The position numbers were made by a program, and so were the translations under genes. A stretch of DNA of 7,027 nucleotides from Flavobacteriales bacterium UBA6969 (GTDB lineage Bacteria; Bacteroidota; Bacteroidia; Flavobacteriales_D; Sanyastnellaceae): NCBI GenBank assembly GCA_002448555.1, contig DJYV01000019.1, positions 1 through 7,027 on the forward strand. Direction: 5' to 3'. The notes beneath the pieces are model-generated. The model ran no database searches, was not told the DNA's origin, and saw only the letters and a program-made list of their open reading frames with translations. The first letter of the stretch is position 1; each line of letters begins with the position of its first letter. Shown in pieces: positions 1 to 6,106 of the stretch.

Positions 1-2220
1 ACATGCGACCGCGTGGAGCAGCGGATGCAGTTTGAGGCCTTGAACTTGGCTCACTTCTTCAATTACCCCAACGAGGCGGCGCTTCGTCCGCTGTCAATCA
101 AGGCACAATCAGGCGACCTGATTGGCATCATGGGGGCGAGCGGATCGGGCAAGTCCACGTTGCTGAACATTTTGAATGGCTCCCTGAAACCCACATTTGG
201 TGAAGTTTACCTCAACGGTAGCTCGATCTATGGGGGGGAGGGAAATGCCAAGGGCAGCCTCGGCCACATCGCTCAGCAGGATGTACTCATCAGTGAATTG
301 ACCGTTTATGAAAACCTCAAATTCAGTGCAGATTTGAGTCTGGGCGGTGCCACGGAGAAAGAACGCCTTGAACGCGTTGAGTTGACACTCCGTCGGTTGG
401 GGCTTTGGGACATCCGAGATCTCCGCGTGGGGTCCGTGATGGATAAGACCATTTCAGGAGGTCAGCGCAAACGGTTGAACATCGCCTTGGAGCTGATCCG
501 AGAGCCTGCCGTGTTGTTTGTCGACGAGCCCACCAGTGGATTGTCGAGCCGCGACAGCGAGCACATCATGGACATTTTGAAGGAATTGACGCTCCGCGGT
601 AAAATCGTATTCGTCGTCATCCACCAGCCAAGCTCCGACATCTTCAAGTTGTTCGACCGGCTTTTGCTGCTGGACGTAGGTGGTTACCCCATTTACCAGG
701 ACAATCCACTTGAATGCTTGGGGTACCTCAAGCAGATGTCCAATCAAGTGCAGAACAGCGAGGCGATGTGCACGGCCTGTGGAACGGTGAATCCGGAGGA
801 AATCTTCGATACGGTTGCCTCGTGCATGGTCGATGAATACGGGCAGCTGACTGAAAACCGCAGGGTATCACCGGAGGAATGGAACGATTACTACAACATG
901 ATCCAGGAGGGTGGTCCTGCCACACCAGCAACGGGGGAGTTGGATTCTCCGGAGGCAACGGTCGTTCCTCGCTGGTCGGAGCAGTTTCGCACGTACTGGC
1001 GCCGGGATGTCACGGCCAAACGAAAGAACAAGCAATACGTTTGGATAAACCTGTTGCAGGCACCCTTGCTTGCGTTGGTGCTGTCGGTCTTCACACGGTA
1101 CCGCAGTGCAGAGGGCGAGTTTGTTTACCGCCTGAGTGAGAACTTGCCACAGTTTCTGTTCATCTCGGTAATTGTAGCCCTCTTTCTCGGGCTGAGTTTC
1201 AGTGCAGAGGAAATCTTTCGCGACCGCCCCACGTTGCGACGCGAGCGGTTTTTGCGATTGGACTGGAACGCCTACCTCGCTTCCAAAATGACAGTGATGC
1301 TCGGTATTTCTGCCGTTCAAAGCATGCTGTTCACGCTTATTGCCGTTGCTGTGCTTCACATTCCAACAGGCGCGGGCATGCTCTTCATGACCTTGTTCAG
1401 CTTGAGTGCGTTTGCCAATGTGCTTGGTTTGAACCTGTCTTCCGCAATGAAATCAGCCAAGACGATTTACATCATTATTCCCTTGCTCATCATCCCGCAG
1501 ATCATCTTTGGTGGGGCGATCATCCGGTTCGACCGATTCAACCCCATTTTCACGCAGGTAGACCGGGTGCCATTGATTGGAAATTTGATGGCATCACGTT
1601 GGGGATTTGAATCCCTTGCGGTTCACTTGACGCGAGAAAACGAGGCCGACGCGCCGTTTATATCATTCGAAGATCGGATGGAACGGGCGGCATGGCGGCG
1701 GGATTTTTGGTACCAACAGTACCGCCTTATCGAGGATGCAGATGTGCGTTCCCGCGAGTGGGAGGGGGCATTGGATGAATTGAATTCGTGGGGCATCACC
1801 ACCCAATCGCTTTCAACGGCGGAAGACGTGCGGCATGCGTTTAAGGACGCGTACAAGGAGGCGTTCAAGGCGCGCGATGCAAAGCGCAAGGCCGTGTCAG
1901 GATCGACGGACCTCAAGGCCTTGAAGGATACGCACCACAACGATGCATTGCACGAGTGGGTTATGCAAACCGACCGGCACGAACGCATTGCCTTAACGGA
2001 CCGAGGGCTTGTTCAAGAGACGGCTTTTATTCATCAGATGCCGCTCGGACGTCAAGCGTGGAATGCGCCTTTCTATGCCCCAGAAAAGCAGCTTGGTCAG
2101 TGGTCCATCAAGACCCCGGCCTTCAATCTGTTAGTGTTGTGGGCCATGAGCGCGTTTCTCTACTTCATTTTGGCCAACCGGTGGCCAGAACGATGGGGCT
2201 GGGGAAAGCGACTGGATTAA
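1..2220 (+). CDS. ABC transporter, ABCG-like fused ATPase and permease (5' partial)
   Basis: This is a half-transporter fusing a nucleotide-binding domain to an ABC-2-type permease; the substrate is unknown. The frame is open to the left edge, so the GTG at 13 is probably internal; full-length Bacteroidota relatives, from memory, are near 1000 residues with an extra N-terminal region. Numbering from that GTG: Walker A GASGSGKST 41-49, Q-loop near Q88, signature ISGGQRKR 147-154, Walker B VLFVDEP 167-173 followed by TSGLSS, and switch H204. A CxxC (C253, C256) lies in the linker to the membrane domain. Likely membrane spans are about 343-361, 380-397, 425-450, 455-477, 484-504 and 703-721. Between the last two spans is a roughly 195-residue charged soluble loop, far longer than in typical ABCG proteins. 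The stop overlaps the stop of the convergent siaC-like gene by 4 bp. The family call is secure; the function is not. Confidence 0.95.
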   Translation, partial: TCDRVEQRMQFEALNLAHFFNYPNEAALRPLSIKAQSGDLIGIMGASGSGKSTLLNILNGSLKPTFGEVYLNGSSIYGGEGNAKGSLGHIAQQDVLISELTVYENLKFSADLSLGGATEKERLERVELTLRRLGLWDIRDLRVGSVMDKTISGGQRKRLNIALELIREPAVLFVDEPTSGLSSRDSEHIMDILKELTLRGKIVFVVIHQPSSDIFKLFDRLLLLDVGGYPIYQDNPLECLGYLKQMSNQVQNSEAMCTACGTVNPEEIFDTVASCMVDEYGQLTENRRVSPEEWNDYYNMIQEGGPATPATGELDSPEATVVPRWSEQFRTYWRRDVTAKRKNKQYVWINLLQAPLLALVLSVFTRYRSAEGEFVYRLSENLPQFLFISVIVALFLGLSFSAEEIFRDRPTLRRERFLRLDWNAYLASKMTVMLGISAVQSMLFTLIAVAVLHIPTGAGMLFMTLFSLSAFANVLGLNLSSAMKSAKTIYIIIPLLIIPQIIFGGAIIRFDRFNPIFTQVDRVPLIGNLMASRWGFESLAVHLTRENEADAPFISFEDRMERAAWRRDFWYQQYRLIEDADVRSREWEGALDELNSWGITTQSLSTAEDVRHAFKDAYKEAFKARDAKRKAVSGSTDLKALKDTHHNDALHEWVMQTDRHERIALTDRGLVQETAFIHQMPLGRQAWNAPFYAPEKQLGQWSIKTPAFNLLVLWAMSAFLYFILANRWPERWGWGKRLD

Positions 2221-2585
2221 CCAGCGGTGGCAATTAGGCGGAAAGGCATATCGATGATCGCATCGTAGTCTTCGCCGGCTTCGAGCATGTCTTCATCATC
2301 TTCCTCATAGTACCATAGCACCGTCGCTTCAGCAGCGGATTGCTCAACGCGTTTGAGTAAATCCATCAAGCACTTGCTGCTGCTGGTATTGAAGTATTCC
2401 AAACGAATGCTCACGTCCACAGTACCGCCGGCTTTTAAATGCTCATCGACCCACTCCAGCAGCGGCGTGTAAAATGCAATGGAATTTTCAGGAATGGAAC
2501 GTCCGGAAATCTCGATGGACAAGGGCGAGTCGTGGAATGCGACCCGGGGTGTTTTCGCAGTGCCTTCAAGTTGAATGGTGCTCAT
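2217..2585 (-). CDS. siaC: SiaC family regulatory phosphoprotein (DUF1987)
   Basis: This 122-residue protein matches the length and pattern of SiaC. In Pseudomonas SiaC is phosphorylated by the kinase SiaB and dephosphorylated by SiaA, and in its unphosphorylated form it activates the diguanylate cyclase SiaD. Seen here are the N-terminal GTAKTPRV stretch (8-15), the PENS motif (32-35), and the family hallmark RLEYFNTSSSK (61-71), in which T67 aligns with the phosphorylated threonine of characterised SiaC. An acidic segment, EEDDEDMLEAGED, follows near 94-106. The start ATG overlaps the siaB-like stop in an ATGA, which implies translational coupling. Its own stop interlocks with the ABC transporter stop from the other side. 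No diguanylate cyclase is adjacent, so the downstream target is probably different or encoded elsewhere. The family call comes from remembered sequence patterns; the role here is inferred. Confidence 0.85.
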   Translation of the reverse strand: MSTIQLEGTAKTPRVAFHDSPLSIEISGRSIPENSIAFYTPLLEWVDEHLKAGGTVDVSIRLEYFNTSSSKCLMDLLKRVEQSAAEATVLWYYEEDDEDMLEAGEDYDAIIDMPFRLIATAG

Positions 2586-3130
2586 GACTGTAGAGGGATT
2601 TCAGCGATAAATGTAACGCGGGCTATTCCGGCTTGGTTTTCGATGTTCATGTCAACGCAGCCATTGGCCTTGCGGAGAATTTCATTCAATCCGACCCCGC
2701 CGCCGCCGTGTTCGCTTCGTGCGTCACCGGCCAACTTTTCGCGCTGCATGGAGCGGAGTTCGTTTTGGCATTTGGACTTCAGCGTTTCCCACGTTTGCTG
2801 CAATTCAACTACGTTGTGGGGATCAATGGCATTGGAGGTTTCTATGCGCCATGCGGCTGAGGCCGTCGCGTAAATGGAAAATTTTGGCTGGGAATCGTGT
2901 GAAATTGCGTGATGGTGCATGTTTTGCAAGAGCTCAATGGCCACGCGAATGATCCGTTTCTTCTGAAGGGATTGGGCGCCGACCTCGTTGAGGCGCGCTT
3001 CCATCCACTGCATCAAAAAATCGGTCGTTTGATTCTGGATGTTGCCAAACCACTGCAATTCCACCGTATCCTGCTCCGTTGTGCGATAACGTGCAGATGA
3101 GTGGGCATCGGAGGGCAGGATTCCAGACAT
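2582..3130 (-). CDS. siaB: SiaB family protein kinase (DUF6272, histidine-kinase-like ATPase fold)
   Basis: This 182-residue cytosolic protein is the predicted kinase for the SiaC-like protein encoded immediately downstream. It shows a degenerate GHKL ATPase layout: an N-box-like ELLQNMHHHA at 66-75 (E66, N70, three histidines at 72-74), an IETSNAID segment at 97-104 where a G1 box would sit, and a glycine-rich GGGGVGLNEILRKA at 142-155 that fits the ATP lid or G2 box. There is no membrane segment or sensor domain. Gene order and the ATGA overlap with siaC match a kinase/substrate pair. The usual PP2C phosphatase SiaA is absent, and the gene upstream is a divergent methyltransferase, so the signal input must be encoded elsewhere. 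The ATG at 3130 is the first in frame and has no Shine-Dalgarno. An anti-sigma-factor kinase of the RsbW type is the main alternative. Confidence 0.85.
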   Translation of the reverse strand: MSGILPSDAHSSARYRTTEQDTVELQWFGNIQNQTTDFLMQWMEARLNEVGAQSLQKKRIIRVAIELLQNMHHHAISHDSQPKFSIYATASAAWRIETSNAIDPHNVVELQQTWETLKSKCQNELRSMQREKLAGDARSEHGGGGVGLNEILRKANGCVDMNIENQAGIARVTFIAEIPLQS

Positions 3131-3134
3131 GTAT

Positions 3135-3142
3135 CAAATTAA
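3135..3142 (-). promoter_or_regulatory. Weak -7-like element before siaB
   Basis: On the minus strand TTAATTTG lies four bases before the siaB ATG, one mismatch from the Bacteroidota -7 consensus TAnnTTTG. I find no TTG at the expected 17-23 base distance upstream. If it is used, transcription would begin at or very near the start codon. The whole divergent gap to the methyltransferase gene is only 53 bp, so both promoters must be compact or reach into coding sequence. Confidence 0.2.
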
Positions 3143-3183
3143 CTTCACAAGGCCGAACTTCGCGCTGTGGTGAGTCATGAGTA

Positions 3184-3960
3184 ATGATAAGTGATTTGTG
3201 GAAAAGCGATGCCAATTGGTTTGTGACCTGGTTCAACACTCCGGCGTACCACGCACTGTATGGTACGCGGGATGAAGCTGAGGCTGTTCGCTTCATCCAA
3301 GCCTTAACGGACCGGGTCTTCGACGGTCAGGTCCGGAGCGTGTTGGATGTTGGCTGCGGTGCTGGACGTCACGCCGCCGCCTTCGCCGCTCAAGGGATGA
3401 ACGCTGTGGGCATCGATCTCAGCCCCAATAGCATTCAAGCTGCTCGTGCATCCTATGGTGAATCTGACCGCTTACGGTTCGTACACGGCGATATGCGTTC
3501 GTTGGAAAATCACGTAGAGGGTGAATCGTTTGATGCCGTGTCATCTCTGTTCACCAGCATGGGTTATTTCGAGGCAGATGCGGACTTGGCAAGAACAATA
3601 ACCGGAGTGGCTTGGGCCCTGCGACCCAATGGACTGTTCATTTTTGATTTTTTGAATCCTGAACAGGTTGCACGCGGCCTTGTTGAGCAGGAGGTCAAGG
3701 AGGCGGGGGGATACACGTTTAACATCCACCGTCGAATCGCGAATGGATGGATTGAGAAAAGCATCCAATATGCGGACCCCAACGGACAGCAGCAACACCA
3801 TGTGGAACGGGTAAGGGCGTTGTTGCAAGATGGCTGGCGTCAGCTCCTTGAGCGTGCGGGCTTCGTCATCGAGGCTCATTATGGCGATTATGCCTTGGCT
3901 CCTTGGCGTGAAAACGCTCCGCGCAGTATACTTGTCGCTCGAAAAATCCCATGTGGTTAG
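3184..3960 (+). CDS. Class I SAM-dependent methyltransferase
   Basis: This 258-residue soluble Rossmann-fold enzyme transfers a methyl group from S-adenosylmethionine; the acceptor cannot be told from sequence. Motif I is VLDVGCGAG (53-61), followed by GIDLS (77-81), whose Asp is placed to bind the ribose hydroxyls. GDM at 102-104 fits the adenine-contacting position, FDAVSSLFTSMGYF (116-129) fits motif post II, and LRPNGLFIFDFLNP (146-159) fits the motif III strand. The N-terminal WFNTPAYHALYGTRDEAEA is typical of a group of small-molecule-type methyltransferases that I recall from Bacteroidota. The start chosen is ATG at 3184; another ATG at 3177, out of frame, opens a five-codon reading frame overlapping it. 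The gene ends inside the start of the ZIP transporter gene (10 bp overlap), so the two are co-transcribed. Divergent from siaB across 53 bp. Confidence 0.92.
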   Translation: MISDLWKSDANWFVTWFNTPAYHALYGTRDEAEAVRFIQALTDRVFDGQVRSVLDVGCGAGRHAAAFAAQGMNAVGIDLSPNSIQAARASYGESDRLRFVHGDMRSLENHVEGESFDAVSSLFTSMGYFEADADLARTITGVAWALRPNGLFIFDFLNPEQVARGLVEQEVKEAGGYTFNIHRRIANGWIEKSIQYADPNGQQQHHVERVRALLQDGWRQLLERAGFVIEAHYGDYALAPWRENAPRSILVARKIPCG

Positions 3961-4724
3961 CCGGTTTCATATTGTTGTTGATTGCCCTGCTTGGAGCAGG
4001 TGCGTATGACCGTTTTGGTGCACTCCTTCAAAGTCATTTGAGCCTGATTTTGGGTTTTGGCGGGGCGTTTTTGATCGGCATCATCTTCAACCACCTCATC
4101 CCTGAAACGTACGCCATGGGCGACCATGTTGGTTGGATTGTGGTGTTGGGCTTTCTGCTGCAGGGCGTGCTGGAATACGGTTCGCAGGGCATTGAACACG
4201 GGCACATGCACGCTTCTCATACCAAGGCTTCGGCCCGCATGCCTTGGGCCATGTTTTTGAGTTTGTGCCTGCACGCTTTGATTGAATCGATGCCGCTTCA
4301 CGGGGACAACCATGACCACGCGCACCACGATCACGATCACCACGGCCATGTGCACCTGCACGGCATCGAAGGCGTGGACATGGCGCTGATGATGGGCTTG
4401 ATTCTGCACAAATTGCCTGTAGCACTCGTGCTCATGGGGATGCTCGACGCGCTCGGCATCAAGCGTTCATCGCGCTGGCTCGCGATGCTTGTGTTTGGGC
4501 TGATGCCCTTGGCTGGCATGCTGTTATACGATGTTTTGGTGCATTTGGGAGCCCCTTGGAGTGAAAACGTGCCGGTCTGGTCGGGCGGTTTGATCATTGG
4601 CATCCTGCTTCACATTAGTACCACCATTCTTTTTGAAGCAAGTGACGGTCACCATTTCAACCGCAACAAGCTACTGGTGACCATTGCCGGATTGGTTCTT
4701 GCTGCGCTTACAACAGGAATCTGA
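3951..4724 (+). CDS. ZIP family divalent metal transporter with His-rich loop
   Basis: This 257-residue inner-membrane protein is predicted to move zinc or a similar divalent metal into the cytoplasm. About eight spans are visible: 3-19, 31-53, 60-79, 98-116, 142-163, 176-197, 207-228 and 240-256. ZIP-like polar motifs lie in the membrane: HLIPE (48-52), HALIES (108-113), HKLP (153-156) and HISTTILFE (221-229). The canonical second-site HExPHE pattern of span five is reduced to HKLPVA, a variant I recall from Bacteroidota homologues. A His/Asp-rich loop at 118-137 joins spans four and five and is a likely metal sensor or collector; further histidines (83, 85, 87, 90) follow span three. The ATG overlaps the methyltransferase end by 10 bp, so translation is probably coupled. 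The transcript probably ends at the hairpin at 4873-4900. Metal specificity is inferred. Confidence 0.92.
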   Translation: MWLAGFILLLIALLGAGAYDRFGALLQSHLSLILGFGGAFLIGIIFNHLIPETYAMGDHVGWIVVLGFLLQGVLEYGSQGIEHGHMHASHTKASARMPWAMFLSLCLHALIESMPLHGDNHDHAHHDHDHHGHVHLHGIEGVDMALMMGLILHKLPVALVLMGMLDALGIKRSSRWLAMLVFGLMPLAGMLLYDVLVHLGAPWSENVPVWSGGLIIGILLHISTTILFEASDGHHFNRNKLLVTIAGLVLAALTTGI

Positions 4725-4761
4725 CGACAAAACGAAACCTTTTTTAGATGAATACGTAGAA

Positions 4762-4783
4762 ATGAGCACTTAACCATGCTCAT
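4762..4783 (+). other. Inverted repeat ATGAGC/GCTCAT over the micro-ORF start
   Basis: ATGAGC at 4762-4767 can pair with GCTCAT at 4778-4783 across a 10-base loop. The 3' arm covers the last base of one candidate start codon (4776) and two bases of the other (4782). In RNA this small six-pair stem could mask initiation. It may equally be chance. Confidence 0.25.
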
Positions 4784-4883
4784 GAAACACTACCGTATCC
4801 ACATCGATATCCACAAGTTTGAACAGATCTACTTGCACCGGCACCGATTTGATGTCAACTTGTTTGAATACTGCCTCAACTGA
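4776..4883 (+). CDS. Possible 35-residue His-rich micropeptide in the ZIP 3' tail
   Basis: An ATG at 4776 (alternative ATG at 4782) opens 35 codons ending in the TGA at 4881-4883, which lies at the top of the terminator hairpin. The product carries five histidines: three spaced four apart in HYRIHIDIH (5-13) and two more in HRHR (21-24), plus one Cys (33) and many aromatics. Counted by codon position, G+C is 16/35, 4/35 and 25/35, a periodicity suggestive of coding. It lies downstream of a His-rich metal transporter on the same strand and before the same terminator. Against it: no Shine-Dalgarno (uninformative in this phylum), no family I recognise, and short length. The opposite strand is also open here. 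It could instead be an untranslated 3' end or the body of a small RNA. Confidence 0.35.
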   Translation: MLMKHYRIHIDIHKFEQIYLHRHRFDVNLFEYCLN

Positions 4884-4900
4884 AAAGTTGGGGCTTTTTT
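4873..4900 (+). terminator. Intrinsic terminator of the methyltransferase-ZIP transcript
   Basis: A nine-pair stem (4873-4881 with 4886-4894, including one G-U pair in RNA) closes on a GAAA tetraloop (4882-4885) and is followed directly by six T (4895-4900). This is a textbook rho-independent terminator for the plus strand. It lies about 150 bases after the ZIP stop, leaving a long 3' tail. The minus side of the stem lacks a T tract, so it should not stop transcription of the convergent lyase gene efficiently. Its last T is the first plus-strand base of the complement of the lyase stop codon. Confidence 0.87.
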
Positions 4901-5763
4901 CATCCAAATAGGTCAACAGCGAAGGCCTGCGACTGGTTCCATGCGCGCTCGTCCAATGGCAAATGGCTGTGGGCTTGCAGGAAGGAAACCAAGGTTTCGG
5001 TTGGTAGGTTACCCACCAGTTCATCTTGTGCCATGGGACAGCCTCCAATCCCCCCAAGTGCTCCGTCAAACCGCCGGCATCCGCCTTCCCAGCTCGCTTG
5101 GATTTTGGCTTCAGCGGCCCACGGCGTCGCGTGTAAATGGGCGCCCAACGTGGCGCTCAACTCGGCAGCGGTAAGTTCGGTAAATACCGAACGCAGGAGA
5201 TCGGGCTCCGCATGTCCAATGGTGTCACTGAGTGCAATCACCTCAGGACGCAAGGCCTCGTCGGTTTTGGCGGCCCAATCCATCAAGAGGGTCGGGCTCC
5301 AATCGTCGCCATAGGGATTGCCGAACCCCATGCTGAGGTACACGACCAATTGACGATTGCCCTGTTCAACGATTTCTCGGATGTTGAGCAAACGCTCCCA
5401 AGCTCGATTTAGATCGGCGCCTGTGTTCCGCAATTGAAACGTCTCTGAAATGCTCATGGGAAATCCAACGTGCGTGACCCCAGGTGCGGCAACAGCGTCT
5501 TTGGCACCGCGTTCATTGGCCACAATCACCAAGACGTTGGTTGCGCTCGAAAAGACGCCCTCATCGTCCAAAGATTGCAACACCTTTCGGGTGTCTTTCA
5601 TCTGTGGAACGGCTTTGTGGGAGACAAAACTTCCCAAGTCCAGGGTGTGAAATCCAACGTCCAATAACCCTTTGTAATAGGCAATCTTTTCCTTGGTGGA
5701 AACCGGATGGGCCCATCCCTGGATGGCATCACGCGGGCATTCGACGAGTTGAACGGCGGACAT
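4900..5763 (-). CDS. Hydroxymethylglutaryl-CoA lyase
   Basis: This 287-residue TIM-barrel lyase is predicted to split 3-hydroxy-3-methylglutaryl-CoA into acetyl-CoA and acetoacetate, the last step of leucine catabolism. Expected active-site elements are present: ECPRDAIQ near the N-terminus (R11 catalytic, D12 metal ligand), the barrel metal-ligand pair H209 and H211 in GAHLHATP, and the mobile-loop cysteine C242 in GGIGGCPMAQDELVGNLPTE. SDTIG (179-183) and YLSMGFGNPYGD (142-153) also fit the family. The length is normal for bacterial enzymes. The ATG at 5763 sits just before the conserved start of the barrel, so little N-terminal extension is possible. It is a single gene, divergent from the small gene at 5852 and convergent with the ZIP unit. 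The wider HMGL-like superfamily (homocitrate or isopropylmalate synthases) is unlikely given the GGCP loop and short length. Confidence 0.92.
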   Translation of the reverse strand: MSAVQLVECPRDAIQGWAHPVSTKEKIAYYKGLLDVGFHTLDLGSFVSHKAVPQMKDTRKVLQSLDDEGVFSSATNVLVIVANERGAKDAVAAPGVTHVGFPMSISETFQLRNTGADLNRAWERLLNIREIVEQGNRQLVVYLSMGFGNPYGDDWSPTLLMDWAAKTDEALRPEVIALSDTIGHAEPDLLRSVFTELTAAELSATLGAHLHATPWAAEAKIQASWEGGCRRFDGALGGIGGCPMAQDELVGNLPTETLVSFLQAHSHLPLDERAWNQSQAFAVDLFG

Positions 5764-5851
5764 GACCCAAAGTTAATTCAATTCAGACCGCAACCTTTTT
5801 TCGTTGAATCACGTAAGAAGCCCTACGAATTTTCACTTAGTATATATCAAA
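5764..5851. other. Divergent intergenic region, lyase / small gene
   Basis: These 88 bases are AT-rich and must hold promoters in both directions. The minus-strand -7 candidate is listed separately. For the plus strand the best I can find is TTG at 5804-5806 with TACGAATT 17 bases later, a poor match to TAnnTTTG, so I do not call it. No terminator, riboswitch or strong repeat is visible. Confidence 0.6.
5768..5775 (-). promoter_or_regulatory. Candidate -7 element before the HMG-CoA lyase gene
   Basis: On the minus strand TAACTTTG matches the Bacteroidota -7 consensus TAnnTTTG exactly and ends four bases before the lyase ATG. A TTG lies 15 bases further upstream, shorter than the usual spacing of about 17-23. 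Used as a promoter it would start transcription at about the start codon and give a leaderless or nearly leaderless message. The element could also be coincidental in this AT-rich gap. Confidence 0.35.
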
Positions 5852-6106
5852 ATGGACTTGACTTCTTTCAACCGCCTCCCGCTCGACGAGAAAACAAATT
5901 ATATGTGGGACCACGGGGTTTGTTTGGCCCAACGAATCGTTGAGAACCGATACATCCTCTGCATTTTTGAGTTGAATGGATTTTACGTCGAGGCCATTTA
6001 CAGCCGACGCAACAACCGGGTCAATGCCATCTTGCCCATCGCTGATTTGCCGGAATGGGAAGGGTATGTAGATCAAGTCCTCATCAACTTGTTGCACTTG
6101 AACTGA
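5852..6106 (+). CDS. Uncharacterised small protein (84 residues)
   Basis: This is a small, probably cytosolic protein with no signal peptide or membrane span. I do not recognise a named domain, but the pattern MDLxxFNxLPLDEK at the start, a central hydrophobic strand pair (YILCIFELNGFYVEAIYS, 34-51) and a C-terminal short helix (about 71-83) resemble small conserved hypothetical proteins I recall from Bacteroidota, often with FYVE-like wording in the second strand. I chose the ATG at 5852 over an in-frame TTG at 5804, because the family-like sequence begins at the ATG and the preceding bases (TATATATCAAA) look like a non-coding AT-rich leader. It is divergent from the lyase across 88 bp. Its TGA abuts the stop of comEC on the other strand with no base between. 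Function unknown. Confidence 0.75.
   Translation: MDLTSFNRLPLDEKTNYMWDHGVCLAQRIVENRYILCIFELNGFYVEAIYSRRNNRVNAILPIADLPEWEGYVDQVLINLLHLN

Noticed and set aside
232..238. Run of seven G in the ABC gene as a phase-variable tract
   Set aside because: It is short, lies in conserved coding sequence with the frame intact, and the gene is not of a type usually phase-variable.
868..1359. Minus-strand 163-codon frame inside the ABC transporter
   Set aside because: No recognisable domain pattern, and it overlaps completely the conserved membrane part of the transporter.
3957..4409. Minus-strand 150-codon frame with Val/His-rich translation
   Set aside because: It is the reverse reading of the His-rich ZIP codons (CAC/GTG complement) and lies fully inside a well supported gene.
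4740..4745. Run of six T after the ZIP stop as an early terminator
   Set aside because: No stable stem precedes it; the hairpin at 4873-4894 is far better.
4873..4894. Terminator hairpin as an integron attC-like site
   Set aside because: The right arm does not fit the GTTRRRY core, there is no second core pair, and neighbouring genes are in mixed orientation without cassette structure.
4770..5069. Minus-strand 99-codon frame overlapping the lyase 3' end and the gap
   Set aside because: Its first part is antisense-frame shadow of the lyase gene and its ATG lies inside that gene; the tail is simply the open complement of the plus-strand micro-ORF and terminator.
5804..5851. TTG at 5804 as the start of the small gene
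   Set aside because: The 16 extra residues look unlike the rest, the DNA is AT-rich like a leader, and the ATG at 5852 begins the family-like sequence.
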